Source of the DNA: Bacillota bacterium
GTDB lineage: Bacteria > Bacillota > Clostridia > Christensenellales > SZUA-584
Reading direction: 5' to 3'
DNA length: 64,000 bases
Assembly (NCBI GenBank): GCA_023390815.1
Contig: JAEWCC010000057.1
Location: 1 to 64,000 of the forward strand
Every line of letters begins with the position of its first letter. Within the stretch, counting starts at the first letter, position 1. The translations under genes and the position numbers were made by a program. Below, piece after piece: positions 25,611 to 33,924 of this stretch. The notes beneath the pieces were generated by a model that ran no database searches, had not been told where the DNA came from, and saw only the letters and a program-made list of their open reading frames with translations.

Positions 25611-26987
25611 TTATCTTTTGTTGATCTTTACGCCCTCGGGCGTGTCCTTAAGTTCGTAACCAAGCGAAAGAATCTCGGCACGCAGTGCATCCGCTGCCGC
25701 GTAATCCTTGCGAGCCCTCGCTTCCTGACGCTGCTGCGCGAGTTCTTTGACGCGCTGCGGAATCTCATCCTCTTTGATCTCGATGCCCAGTACACCCAGT
25801 ACTTCGTCCAGCACGCAGAGCGCTTCTTTGGCGCTGCTCGCATCGCCGCCCTGCTCGAAGGCAAGGTTGATCTCGCGAACGTACTCGAATATCGCGCCGA
25901 TCGCGCCCGCTGTGTTGAGGTCATCGTCCATCTCGTCCTTAAACCGCTGGCGCAGCTCACACGTATACTTCGATACGTCCACCGGCTGCCCGCCGTCCGA
26001 GGCTGCGATGTGCGCGAGGTTTTCGCGGCAGTTCTTGATACGCGCCATGGCGGATGCCGCCTGCGCGATCAGGTCCTCCGAGAAGTTGACCGGATTGCGG
26101 TAGTGCGCCGAAAGCATAAACAGGCGGACGACCATCAGATCGTACTTCTGTGAGATGTCGCGCACGGTAAAGAAGTTGTTCTTGGATTTGGACATCTTTT
26201 CGTTATCTACGTTGATGTAGCCGTTGTGCATCCAATAGTTCGCAAACGGCTTGCCCGTCGCGGCTTCGGACTGCGCAATCTCGTTCTCGTGGTGCGGGAA
26301 AATGAGGTCCTGCCCGCCGCCGTGAATGTCGATGGTCTCTCCGAGATATTTCATGCTCATCGCGCTGCATTCGATATGCCAGCCCGGCCTGCCCTTTCCC
26401 CACGGGCTATCCCAATTGTCCTCGCCCGGCTTGGCAGCCTTCCAAAGCGCGAAATCCTCGGGATTGCGCTTGATCTCCGTTACATCGATGCGCGCGCCCG
26501 CCTGCCGTTCTTCCGCAGACTGGCCGGAGAGCCTGCCATAGGGCGGAAAGCTCGTTACATCGAAATAGACGTCGCCGTCCGCTTCGTACGCGTGGCCTGC
26601 ATCGATAAGCCGCTGCACCAGTGCGATGATGTCCGGTATATGTTCCGTCGCTTTGGGGTGCACGTCCGCTGCGCGAATGCCCAGCCCCTGCGCGTCTTTG
26701 AAATACTCGGCGATGAAGCGCTCACCAAACTCCTTGAGCGTCGTTCCTTCTTCCGCAGCACGCGAAATCATCCTGTCGTCTACGTCGGTAAAGTTCTGCA
26801 CGAACGTGACCTTATAGCCGCGGTACTCGAGGTAACGCCGCAGCGTATCGAATAGGATGAAGGGCCGTGCGTTGCCGATATGAAAGAAATTATAAACCGT
26901 CGGGCCGCAGGCGTAGATCTTCACGATCCCGGGCTCATTCGGCTTGAATTCCTCTTTTTTGCGCGTAAGCGTGTTATAAATCTTCAA
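25611..26987 (-). CDS. cysS: cysteinyl-tRNA synthetase
   Basis: A 458-aa class I aminoacyl-tRNA synthetase that charges tRNA-Cys. Zinc/active-site segment YACGPTVYNFFHIGNARP carries the HIGH motif as HIGN. HIECSAMS and HGGGQDLIFPHHENEIAQSE hold the Cys/His zinc ligands. KMSKS is intact. The C-terminal anticodon-binding helical domain ends normally. The leader is short, so there is no T-box here. Confidence 0.97.
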   Translation of the reverse strand: MKIYNTLTRKKEEFKPNEPGIVKIYACGPTVYNFFHIGNARPFILFDTLRRYLEYRGYKVTFVQNFTDVDDRMISRAAEEGTTLKEFGERFIAEYFKDAQGLGIRAADVHPKATEHIPDIIALVQRLIDAGHAYEADGDVYFDVTSFPPYGRLSGQSAEERQAGARIDVTEIKRNPEDFALWKAAKPGEDNWDSPWGKGRPGWHIECSAMSMKYLGETIDIHGGGQDLIFPHHENEIAQSEAATGKPFANYWMHNGYINVDNEKMSKSKNNFFTVRDISQKYDLMVVRLFMLSAHYRNPVNFSEDLIAQAASAMARIKNCRENLAHIAASDGGQPVDVSKYTCELRQRFKDEMDDDLNTAGAIGAIFEYVREINLAFEQGGDASSAKEALCVLDEVLGVLGIEIKEDEIPQRVKELAQQRQEARARKDYAAADALRAEILSLGYELKDTPEGVKINKR

Positions 26988-27017
26988 AAAGACACTTCCC
27001 GTTCTGTTTTTCGGTTA

Positions 27018-27046
27018 ATTATAATATATGCGCATCCCAACGTCAA
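27018..27046 (-). promoter_or_regulatory. cysS promoter
   Basis: Minus strand TTGACG (27041-27046), a 17-bp spacer, TATAAT (27018-27023). Confidence 0.8.
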
Positions 27047-27118
27047 TTGACAATGCCCCGCTGCACGGCATCTTCGGCCCACACCGAATTCCTTACGCTG
27101 GGAATTTTGTCATTTTTA

Positions 27119-27171
27119 TTGACAAATATCAGGCTACTGTTGTAGACTCTATTTGCAGGCTACTTTTGTAG
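27119..27171 (+). promoter_or_regulatory. blaI promoter with two BlaI-type operators
   Basis: Perfect -35 TTGACA (27119-27124) and TAGACT (27143-27148) at 18 bp. Two dyads of the form CTAC-N4-GTAG (27134-27145 and 27160-27171), both within GGCTAC...GTAG, are spaced 26 bp apart. The first covers the -10, the second the start region: a classic autorepressed arrangement for BlaI/MecI regulators. Confidence 0.8.
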
Positions 27172-27192
27172 TCTCCGAAAGAGGTGAGAACA

Positions 27193-27576
27193 ATGAACCA
27201 GTTGGCGGATAAAATATCGGATTCTGAGCTATCTGTGATGCGGGTACTTTGGGCTGCAGAAGGGCCTTTACCCCTTGCGACGATTCGCAAAGCCGTTTGC
27301 GAAAAGACAGGGTGGGAAAGCTCCACCATCAAAACACTGATCTCCCGCCTTACCGCTAAGGGTGCCGTTGTACAGGAAAAACGAAACGTATATTACTACA
27401 CCGCTGCACTGTCCGAAAAGGAGTACAACGAATACTCCACGCAGCAGTTTTTGGACAAGCTGTTTGCGGGCAATGCGAAGGAACTGGTAGCCACGCTAGT
27501 TTCGAGCAAAAAGCTGAGTGAGGATGATATCTCCGACCTACGGCGGATGTTCCGGGAGGAAAACAGTGATGAATAG
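27193..27576 (+). CDS. BlaI/MecI-family repressor
   Basis: About 127 aa. Winged helix with the family pattern ISDSELSVMRVLW at the start, recognition region ESSTIKTLISRLTAKG and wing VVQEKRNVYYYTA; the C-terminal helices (about 85-127) form the dimer and hold the proteolysis site region. The ATG at 27193 follows an AAGAGGTG and is preferred to the GTG at 27184. It is expected to bind the dyads at 27134-27171 and be released by the membrane protease encoded next. Confidence 0.9.
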   Translation: MNQLADKISDSELSVMRVLWAAEGPLPLATIRKAVCEKTGWESSTIKTLISRLTAKGAVVQEKRNVYYYTAALSEKEYNEYSTQQFLDKLFAGNAKELVATLVSSKKLSEDDISDLRRMFREENSDE

Positions 27577-29677
27577 CATGATTCTGACGCTATTCTCCTT
27601 ATCCGTATCCGGTTCGCTCCTCGCGCTTGTGATTCTGGCGCTGAAGCATCTGCTGCGGCGTAAGGTCAGCAAGCTATTCCTTTATTACATCTGGGTTGTC
27701 GTTTTGCTTCGGCTTATACTGCCTTTCTCCCCTTCCATCAACGCGATGGACGCGGTTTTCCCCGGTGCACAGGCAACCGCTCCATTCCAAGCAGCCATGC
27801 CTGCCGACGCAGAAACGTCCGAATCCGTAACCGGCCTCACTTCCGAAGCAGAAGCCGCCGTTGTTTCTTTCGGAGAACAGCCGTCATCCGCTTCGGTTTC
27901 TGCCGGGCAGGCCGTTTGGGAACCATTATGGGCGTTCCTCGGGCGCAGCGTTATTTGGGTATGGCTCGCCGGTGTATGCGTTACTTTGATTTGCTACATC
28001 GTTCCGTATTTCAGGTTCACCAAGGCCGTGGTAAAGACCGCCAGCCCGGCATCCCATAAACAAAATTCCATGTTTATGGGGCTATGCAAACGCCGCCGGG
28101 TAAAGCTGGTTCAATCCGCCTGCATTCATACGCCGGTACTGGTCGGCATCCTTCAGCCCCGCATCATCATTCCGAGTCAGGCATGCGCACAGCATGACGA
28201 GATGCTGTCCCACATTCTGTCTCACGAGCTGATCCATTATCGGCGCAAAGATCTGCTTTTCAAATGGATGATTGTATTCATATCCGCGCTTCATTGGTTC
28301 AACCCGCTGATGCTTCTCATCCGGCGTGAAATATCCCGCGCTTGCGAGCTTTCATGCGATGAGGCTGCAATCAAGGGAATGAGTGCGGAGCAAAGGAGAC
28401 AGTACGGCGAAACGCTTCTTGCGCTTGCCGGAGACGGAAGAATATCCGCAGGCATTCTGGCCACTACGATGTGCGAGGATAAGAAGAAGTTAGCGGAACG
28501 GCTCGTCGGCATTAAAAAAACGAATAAACGAACAGTGGCAACCGTTGCGTTGTCGGTGGCAATGGCGCTTTTCCTTACGGCAAGCGCCGCGATGCTCGGC
28601 TCCTGCCAGCAAAACAAGGCCGCAGTCTTGCCGCCTCCGGCGGAGATTGAGACTATCGCGGGGAGTGCGCCGATCGATCTGGCGGATAACGAAATCAGCC
28701 ACGCTTACCTGCCGTACCTCGTGAAGGAGGCTAAGCGTATCAGCCCTTACCTGGAAATCACCGATCCGGGGCTGTATGAGCAACCGTACAAGGTGTTCGC
28801 CGCCGTACCCTTCAAGGACGGCGCGCTCCTGCTCGCCGGTACGGCGGTCAGCGAGGATTATCCGGTGCTGTATTACATGGTCGGCGAAAATGTAATCGCC
28901 GTCAATGATGACGCCGAATACTTTTCCTCCAACTATACGGTGTTTCAGGGCTGCACCATCGTCTATGGCCGAATGGTGGGCGTATATACCGAAGATCCTT
29001 ATGTTTATGCGACCGGCGTGAAGGCAACTTTCGCAAACGGGCAGGAGACTGAGGCGCAAAGCTTCGTGTCCAACAAGCTGCCCGATACCGCCGGAGGTTA
29101 CATTTTGGCCGCAGACGGGGAAACGTGGCTTTCAGGCCTAAATTTCTATCGTCCGGACGGAACGCTGCTGACCGATATGACCCGTACGGATGAATACGGC
29201 TGGGATCAGGACGTCTGGCTGTACCGGGGCACCGCAGCCGAAATCTTTAACCTGCAGCACCGCACACAATTTACCACGTGGCCTGAGACGGCACGGTCAT
29301 ACATCGCAACGCTGGATAATGGGATGTCAGCTCCACTGAGCGCATTTTACGACGACGGTACGGATCTGTCTTATCTCTGGCGCAACAACAATATCCTCCA
29401 TCACATGAGGGACAGCGCGCCCGGCGTACCGCTTACGGTGGCCTCATACCCGGATATCATCACCGAACTGGATTATCCGGAACGCAGCGACGGCGTACCG
29501 CTGCCCGACAGCGCCAAGGTTTATTGGTTCAACCTTTCAAACGAGGACGGGACCCGGAAGGATTTTAACGCGCTGTTGAAGCCCGGCAAGCTGGTTACCC
29601 CGGATGAAACCGGCCCCTATCTGCTCGTGATTGACGAGGGCGGCTGGCGGTATGTTCAGGTTATCTGTGTTACGTAA
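27569..29677 (+). CDS. M56 (BlaR1-like) membrane metallopeptidase with a non-PBP sensor region
   Basis: About 702 aa. Membrane helices at about 1-27, 36-52, 117-148 and 323-345. The zinc protease motif HELIH (219-223) is followed by the third-ligand region RACELSCDEAA (257-267). This half matches the BlaR1/MecR1 M56 peptidase that cleaves the partner repressor. The outer C-terminal ~350 residues lack the penicillin-binding SxxK, SxN and KTG motifs of BlaR1; they are rich in Tyr/Trp/Asp/Gly and resemble no domain I can name. The signal is therefore probably not a beta-lactam. The ATG overlaps the repressor stop by eight bases and follows GGGAGGA, so the two are translationally coupled. Confidence 0.85.
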   Translation: MNSMILTLFSLSVSGSLLALVILALKHLLRRKVSKLFLYYIWVVVLLRLILPFSPSINAMDAVFPGAQATAPFQAAMPADAETSESVTGLTSEAEAAVVSFGEQPSSASVSAGQAVWEPLWAFLGRSVIWVWLAGVCVTLICYIVPYFRFTKAVVKTASPASHKQNSMFMGLCKRRRVKLVQSACIHTPVLVGILQPRIIIPSQACAQHDEMLSHILSHELIHYRRKDLLFKWMIVFISALHWFNPLMLLIRREISRACELSCDEAAIKGMSAEQRRQYGETLLALAGDGRISAGILATTMCEDKKKLAERLVGIKKTNKRTVATVALSVAMALFLTASAAMLGSCQQNKAAVLPPPAEIETIAGSAPIDLADNEISHAYLPYLVKEAKRISPYLEITDPGLYEQPYKVFAAVPFKDGALLLAGTAVSEDYPVLYYMVGENVIAVNDDAEYFSSNYTVFQGCTIVYGRMVGVYTEDPYVYATGVKATFANGQETEAQSFVSNKLPDTAGGYILAADGETWLSGLNFYRPDGTLLTDMTRTDEYGWDQDVWLYRGTAAEIFNLQHRTQFTTWPETARSYIATLDNGMSAPLSAFYDDGTDLSYLWRNNNILHHMRDSAPGVPLTVASYPDIITELDYPERSDGVPLPDSAKVYWFNLSNEDGTRKDFNALLKPGKLVTPDETGPYLLVIDEGGWRYVQVICVT

Positions 29678-29714
29678 AAGTTTGTGAATGCGCTCGCCTC
29701 ACCCATGTGTATAA

Positions 29715-29747
29715 AAAAGCACGCCGAGAAAGTATCGGCGTGCTTTT
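29715..29747. terminator. bidirectional terminator between blaR1-like gene and hsp20
   Basis: Perfect 13-bp stem AAAAGCACGCCGA/TCGGCGTGCTTTT with a 7-nt loop; A and T runs on both sides serve both convergent genes. Confidence 0.9.
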
Positions 29748-29759
29748 CAGGTTCGCAGC

Positions 29760-30206
29760 TTATTCAATTGCGATCCGGCGCGAGTTCTCAACCTGCGGTT
29801 GGCGCGGCACGGTAACGTGCAGTACGCCGCCTTCGAGCTTTGCGCGGATGCCTTCGGCGGTTGCGTCGCCGAGATAGATGGTACGGCTCATAGAGCTGTA
29901 GCGGCGCTCGCGGTGGATATAGTTCTTGCCCTCATCGTCCACCTTCTCGCTGCGCTCCACCGTGATGGAGAGGTTTCCGTCGCTCATCTCAATCTGCACT
30001 TCTTCCTTCTTCACACCCGGAAGCTCGGCCTCCACGATGTACTCTTTCTCGGCTGCCTGCACGTCAACGCGGAACGTGTCGCGCGAAACGTTCCTGCCTG
30101 TCATCCACGGGTCGGTAAAGAAGTCGTCCAGCATATTGTAAAGATCCTCAAAGCCCGTGGTCGCAAGGCCCCTGTTTCTGCGGTTGCTTGGAACCATGTT
30201 TGCCAT
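29760..30206 (-). CDS. Hsp20 small heat-shock protein
   Basis: 148 aa. ATP-independent holdase. A flexible N-terminus (about 1-40) precedes an alpha-crystallin domain (about 42-135) with EAELPGVKKEEV, GNLSITVER and LEGGVLHVTVP, and a C-terminal I-x-I-like tail (RRIAIE). Under control of the CIRCE element at 30244-30270, so an HrcA target. Confidence 0.95.
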   Translation of the reverse strand: MANMVPSNRRNRGLATTGFEDLYNMLDDFFTDPWMTGRNVSRDTFRVDVQAAEKEYIVEAELPGVKKEEVQIEMSDGNLSITVERSEKVDDEGKNYIHRERRYSSMSRTIYLGDATAEGIRAKLEGGVLHVTVPRQPQVENSRRIAIE

Positions 30207-30243
30207 TTTTCATCCACTCCTTTGATATCATTTTTTATGTTTA

Positions 30244-30270
30244 TTAGCACTCTCGCTTGCCGAGTGCTAA
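30244..30270 (-). promoter_or_regulatory. CIRCE element (HrcA operator)
   Basis: Perfect TTAGCACTC-N9-GAGTGCTAA inverted repeat, between the promoter and the hsp20 start. Confidence 0.97.
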
Positions 30271-30284
30271 TTCCTTTTGATTAT

Positions 30285-30313
30285 TATATACCACTCCGGC
30301 AGAGAGAAGTCAA
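30285..30313 (-). promoter_or_regulatory. hsp20 promoter
   Basis: Minus strand TTGACT (30308-30313), a 17-bp spacer and TATATA (30285-30290, part of TATATAAT). CIRCE lies just downstream, as in other HrcA-controlled genes. Confidence 0.8.
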
Positions 30314-30367
30314 CGAAGGTCATAATTTTTTTACAATTTTTTGGGGTTCATGATGAAAAATAATCAT

Positions 30368-30386
30368 CCACCCCTTCAAGGGGTGG
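30368..30386. repeat. subterminal hairpin of the IS200/IS605 remnant
   Basis: CCACCCC (30368-30374), TTCAA loop, GGGGTGG (30380-30386). It lies about 80 bp beyond the tnpA stop, where IS200/IS605 elements carry the foldback recognised by TnpA. Confidence 0.6.
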
Positions 30387-30463
30387 TCTTTATTGGAGTC
30401 CAATAGCCTATTACTGGAAATGCCTAAAGGCATATGACTGTTCCTCCAACCGCATGGGGATTG

Positions 30464-30610
30464 TTACCTGCAACCCTTAAAAGGGTCTACATACTCCTTT
30501 ACTGTTGCCTGGTCGGTCTTCATGTCTTCGTCCTGTTGTTCTCTGATGTATTTGCTTATCTTCTCTTTGTTCAACCCTACGGTACTTGCGGAGATTATTT
30601 GCGTATATCT
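30464..30610 (-). pseudogene. C-terminal fragment of an IS200/IS605 TnpA transposase
   Basis: The minus strand reads STVGLNKEKISKYIREQQ, then the ATVKEYVDPFKGCR end and a stop. This is the typical end of IS200-type Y1 transposases, including the tyrosine-bearing KYIREQ helix. The frame is closed upstream by TGA at 30611-30613, and the middle of the protein is missing. The matching N-terminal fragment lies at 31627-31780 on the same strand. The region 30614-30858 holds only decayed sequence, and the plus-strand open frames over it are antisense artefacts. Confidence 0.85.
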
Positions 30611-30858
30611 TCAATCTGTATATTTCGCACTCCATGCTGTTATCTCCTTAAACAAAAAAATGCCGATCATTTATCGACCTTTTTACACACGCGAGGGGCA
30701 GACTCGGTCTGGGCTTTTTTTCAAAACATCTATAACCCGGGGGATACAAAAGCTCCAGTCTTATATCTTTCTGCGGCTCTCGCGCCTGTTATTTGGTAAA
30801 AGAAAAGCCCTCGCGGTTTTCCGTGAAGGCTTAAAACTCATTTATAACTTCATTGAGC

Positions 30859-31230
30859 TTATGGTATAAGGTTGTGGAAGCCGAACATTTTTAATACAGC
30901 AACCAATCCATCATTTACTTCATCTCTTGAAAAATTACACTGTTCGAGTTTTGAATCACCTAACAGATTTAATTGTTGATAAAAATCAATTGCCAGTTCA
31001 AGATACCTCATGTCTTTGGTGTCCATCATCTCAAACAGCAGATCTTCTGCTTCACATACCTTTCCCCGTGCAATAAGCTGTTTTATTTCGTTATATAATA
31101 AATCAGTCTGCGATAAGTCCGCTTCATTAACAATCTCGTATTTAATATAATCCTTTTTAAAAACAACGCGCGCGATAACCTGGACAAGCATTTCTATCTG
31201 CCGCATAAGCCAGTCTTGTTGAAAATTCAT
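30859..31230 (-). CDS. DUF6483 family protein
   Basis: A 123-aa acidic, mostly helical cytoplasmic protein. The N-terminal QQDWLMRQIEMLVQVIARV resembles the DUF6483 family of unknown function in clostridia. AAAGGAG precedes the ATG. It is more AT-rich than the region and lies between the two transposase fragments, so it and the small gene upstream may have been inserted there together. Confidence 0.7.
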   Translation of the reverse strand: MNFQQDWLMRQIEMLVQVIARVVFKKDYIKYEIVNEADLSQTDLLYNEIKQLIARGKVCEAEDLLFEMMDTKDMRYLELAIDFYQQLNLLGDSKLEQCNFSRDEVNDGLVAVLKMFGFHNLIP

Positions 31231-31281
31231 ATGTTTGCTCCTTTATTATTATACTTTACTATTTAGATAATAAAGGATATC

Positions 31282-31467
31282 TCATTCACTTTTCTGGATG
31301 ATCGTTTTTAGTTTGCAGTACAGCGTACTGCTCATAGATAAAACAATAACCAATAATATAGAAAGATATAAAAACAGTATTACAGGGGGTACTAAAAACA
31401 GTCTCTGCAAAATAGTAATCACTACTTCAAAACAACTGTACAATATTCCGCCAAGTAACTGAAACAT
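31282..31467 (-). CDS. small single-pass membrane peptide
   Basis: 61 aa, mostly hydrophobic (about 5-50, one long or two short helices) with a basic C-terminus (KLKTIIQKSE). The start is supported by AAGGGAGC. It precedes the DUF6483 gene by 51 bp on the same strand. No family recognised; it is reminiscent of small membrane peptides such as type I toxins, but no antitoxin RNA was identified. Confidence 0.5.
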   Translation of the reverse strand: MFQLLGGILYSCFEVVITILQRLFLVPPVILFLYLSILLVIVLSMSSTLYCKLKTIIQKSE

Positions 31468-31626
31468 AGCGCTCCCTTAATTAATATTACAGACTATTGT
31501 TTTAAGTAAAACACGTAAAGTCTATAAAATCAATATTTATCCTCCTATTACATTTGCATTATAAAGCACTTTTATATAACATCCATCGTACTTTACATGA
31601 GGTTACAAAACCGCAACTCGTAATAA

Positions 31627-31780
31627 CTAACATGTTTTTGGCGGTATTTGCACCAACATGTGGATATGATCTGCGCACGCATTCGCCTCGACAATTTCTA
31701 CTTCCTTATGCTCGCATAATTCGTAGTATCTGCCCTATGTCCTTCTTTAGCTGTCCATGTGATAAGCTGCTCTCATCCAT
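31627..31780 (-). pseudogene. N-terminal fragment of an IS200/IS605 TnpA transposase
   Basis: Two minus-strand frames join: MDESSLSHGQ running into LKKDIGQILR (from the ATG at 31780), then after a one-base shift RYYELCEHKEVEIVEANA and CADHIHMLVQIPPK, then TAG. HIHML is the HUH metal-binding motif of TnpA. Compared with intact relatives, about 25 residues are missing after SLSH, there is a frameshift, and the end is cut after PPK. This is a non-functional relic continued by 30464-30610. Confidence 0.85.
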
Positions 31781-31915
31781 TTTCGGGATAATTCCTTTGT
31801 AGTTTAGAAACGGTCCGCGAAACCTTTTCTATTCTACTTTTGGAGGTTCTTATTTTCAATCGCTAAAGCCGTCCGTCCCTCCACACGCCTGGTGTCCGGT
31901 TTTTTCTATGATAAT

Positions 31916-31935
31916 AAAAGGGGCGCCAAGCGCCC
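31916..31935 (-). terminator. terminator after sigE
   Basis: GGGCGC-CAA-GCGCCC stem followed on the minus strand by TTTTATT; 18 bp past the sigE stop. Confidence 0.8.
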
Positions 31936-31953
31936 AAAGACAGACCATACGCT

Positions 31954-32664
31954 TTATACAATACGGCTGATTTCGGTTTTAAGCTGCTTGATGATGCGTT
32001 TTTCAAGCCGGGATATGTACGACTGTGATATCCCCAGATGATCCGCCACCTGCTTTTGCGTCCGCTCCTTCTGACCGTTGAGGCCAAACCGCATCTCCAT
32101 GATGAGCTTCTCGCGCTCGCAAAGGTGGGAAATGCACTCGTTCATCAAGTCCTTTTCAACGCTGTCCTCGATCTCGGTATAAACGACATCCGGTTCCGTA
32201 CCGAGGATATCGGATAACAGCAGTTCGTTGCCGTCCCAATCCACGTTGAGCGGTTCGTCGAACGAGACCTCGTATTTAAGTTTCGCATTGCGCCTAAGAT
32301 ACATCAGTATCTCATTCTCGATGCAGCGCGAAGCGTAGGTAGCCAGCTTGATATTCTTCGCGACGTCGAACGTATTGACCGCCTTAATCAGTCCAATCGC
32401 ACCGATTGAAACCAGGTCCTCCACGCCTACGCCGGTATTTTCGAACTTGCGCGCAATATAGACGACGAGCCGCAGATTGCGCTCAATGAGCACGCGCCGG
32501 ACCGATTTGTCCCCCTTGCCCAGCCTCACCAGCAGCGTCGCCTCCTCCCCCGCCGAGAGCGGCGGAGGCAGCGCCTCGCTTCCGTTGATGTAGTCGACGC
32601 GTTCTTCCAGCTTCAGCCTCAGAAGCACCCAGGCCACAATCCTTTGCACGATCAGATTTTTCAT
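31954..32664 (-). CDS. sigE: RNA polymerase sporulation sigma factor SigE
   Basis: 236 aa. Early mother-cell sigma factor. An N-terminal pro-sequence (about 1-28) is followed by region 2 (NLRLVVYIARKFENTGVGVEDLVSIG, read in parts, and IKLATYASRCIENEILMYLRR), region 3 and region 4 (EREKLIMEMRFGL, DHLGISQSYISRLEKR). The upstream spoIIGA and the pro-sequence identify it as sigma-E rather than sigma-K. ATG after AAAGGAG. It is expected to be cleaved by SpoIIGA after asymmetric division. Confidence 0.96.
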   Translation of the reverse strand: MKNLIVQRIVAWVLLRLKLEERVDYINGSEALPPPLSAGEEATLLVRLGKGDKSVRRVLIERNLRLVVYIARKFENTGVGVEDLVSIGAIGLIKAVNTFDVAKNIKLATYASRCIENEILMYLRRNAKLKYEVSFDEPLNVDWDGNELLLSDILGTEPDVVYTEIEDSVEKDLMNECISHLCEREKLIMEMRFGLNGQKERTQKQVADHLGISQSYISRLEKRIIKQLKTEISRIV

Positions 32665-33514
32665 AATATGCTCCTTTCTTCAGTTCATCCGTCAGTATAC
32701 TGCCCGCCAGCGCGCCGCACCCGCCCGACAGAGCGTTTTGCGCGATGCAAGCCACCGCTTTCATGCTCGTCCCGCCTTCCGCAAGGCACACGCTGTCCAG
32801 CTCGATTCCATATAGCACGGCCTGCCCCGAGGCGGTAGCACATGGAATCATACGCAGTCTGTCCGTATCCGCTACCCCATCGCCCGCCAGCATTGCCGTA
32901 ACCTCCCCGCCCAGCAATTCTTCCGCTTCCGTCCGGCTCAGAAAAATTACGGGTAATCCCGAAAGCGGCTCAGTGAGCAGATTCCCTGTATCGATATAGG
33001 CCTTAACCCTTGTCTGACGCTCCCCAAAGCGCAGCGTCAGCGGCGTCGTATGCGGTTCCCGCGCAAGCACGCGCTGCCGTATCCGCGAGTAGAACCCCAT
33101 CAAACCCGCTCCCGCTGCCAGCCCAAGCAGCACTGCGCGCACCGCAGGCGGCACGGCTAGCGCGCCGCCCACGGATTGCGGCTGCCCCAACCCCAACTGG
33201 ATGGCATACATCGCGCCCGCAAAGATGAACGTCGCGATATAGAACGCGACGAAGCTTTTCAGTACATGCCGCTCTCCGCGCCTGAAGAAAGCGATGGCGC
33301 ACATGGCAATGCTGACCGCCAGCTTCAGCCAAAAGGAGACCGCAAAACCGTCCGCGCCATATACTGCAGCACCGTGAGCTCCCCCCAGGGCCGCCGCCAG
33401 CGCGCATCTCCCCCAGCGGATTTTCGTACTGCTGAGCCGGCATGCAAAAAGAAGGATCAGGAAATTAACAGCGAAGTTGTCCGCCAGGACCGCTTCGACA
33501 TATACCTTTTGCAC
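32483..33514 (-). CDS. spoIIGA: sigma-E processing peptidase SpoIIGA (reading frame runs into sigE)
   Basis: About 343 codons as open. Five or so N-terminal helices (about 10-140) and a C-terminal aspartic protease-like domain with the catalytic YIDTGNLL motif, then LSGLPVIF. SpoIIGA cleaves the sigma-E pro-sequence. The GTG at 33514 after AAAGGGG is chosen, giving MQKVYVEAVLADN, the usual start; the ATG at 33544 would sit before the ribosome-binding site. The expected C-terminus (LTDELKKGA) is reached right at the sigE ATG, but no stop follows, so the frame goes on for 182 bases inside sigE as an Arg/Ala/Gly-rich tail. Either this is a true overlap or a small change near 32660 removed the stop. 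Confidence 0.9.
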   Translation of the reverse strand: MQKVYVEAVLADNFAVNFLILLFACRLSSTKIRWGRCALAAALGGAHGAAVYGADGFAVSFWLKLAVSIAMCAIAFFRRGERHVLKSFVAFYIATFIFAGAMYAIQLGLGQPQSVGGALAVPPAVRAVLLGLAAGAGLMGFYSRIRQRVLAREPHTTPLTLRFGERQTRVKAYIDTGNLLTEPLSGLPVIFLSRTEAEELLGGEVTAMLAGDGVADTDRLRMIPCATASGQAVLYGIELDSVCLAEGGTSMKAVACIAQNALSGGCGALAGSILTDELKKGAYYEKSDRAKDCGLGASEAEAGRTRRLHQRKRGAASAALGGGGGDAAGEAGQGGQIGPARAH

Positions 33515-33544
33515 CTCACATAACCCCTTTGGTTGGATGCGCAC

Positions 33545-33580
33545 ATTATATAATTACGGAATGTTGATATATTGTAGAAC
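33545..33580 (-). promoter_or_regulatory. candidate Spo0A-dependent spoIIG promoter
   Basis: Minus strand: -10 TATAAT (33545-33550) without a -35 at the normal distance. Where the -35 should be lies TTGTAGAA (plus strand, 33572-33579), one mismatch from the 0A box TTGTCGAA. This resembles the known spoIIG arrangement, where Spo0A~P binds next to the -35. Confidence 0.4.
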
Positions 33581-33924
33581 TGCGCGCAGCCGGAAAATAA
33601 TAATGGCGAACCAATAGCGAATCCTTTCATAACTAGGGGGCGGCAAGGGAGGAAACATCAGCGTTTCATCCATTATATTGGCGCTATTGCACAGGTAGGC
33701 CCGTCAATTTCCTGCCACACTCTGAAACGCCCTTCGTTAAGGCACATGCGGGACAGGCTTGTGCGCAGTTTTTGCGATAAAGTTTTTACGTGCCCGGGAT
33801 CTATGATATAATGCTAGCTAAGTCAGCATCGTACAATTCGTCAAAAACCCGCATGCTCTTAAGCTATCGCAAATCAACGTGATATGATACAGCATAGAGA
33901 AGTGTATTATGGGAGGCTGCAAGA
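33581..33924 (+). other. intergenic region with the M14 gene promoter
   Basis: No coding potential seen. A TGA-TATAAT extended -10 (TATAAT at 33807-33812) is the best promoter candidate, about 110 bp before the carboxypeptidase; no good -35 accompanies it. A GGGAGG precedes the ATG at 33925. Confidence 0.4.

Noticed and set aside
30434..30869. Plus-strand open frames over the IS relic
   Set aside because: They are antisense to the transposase fragment and continue into decayed DNA; no start signals.
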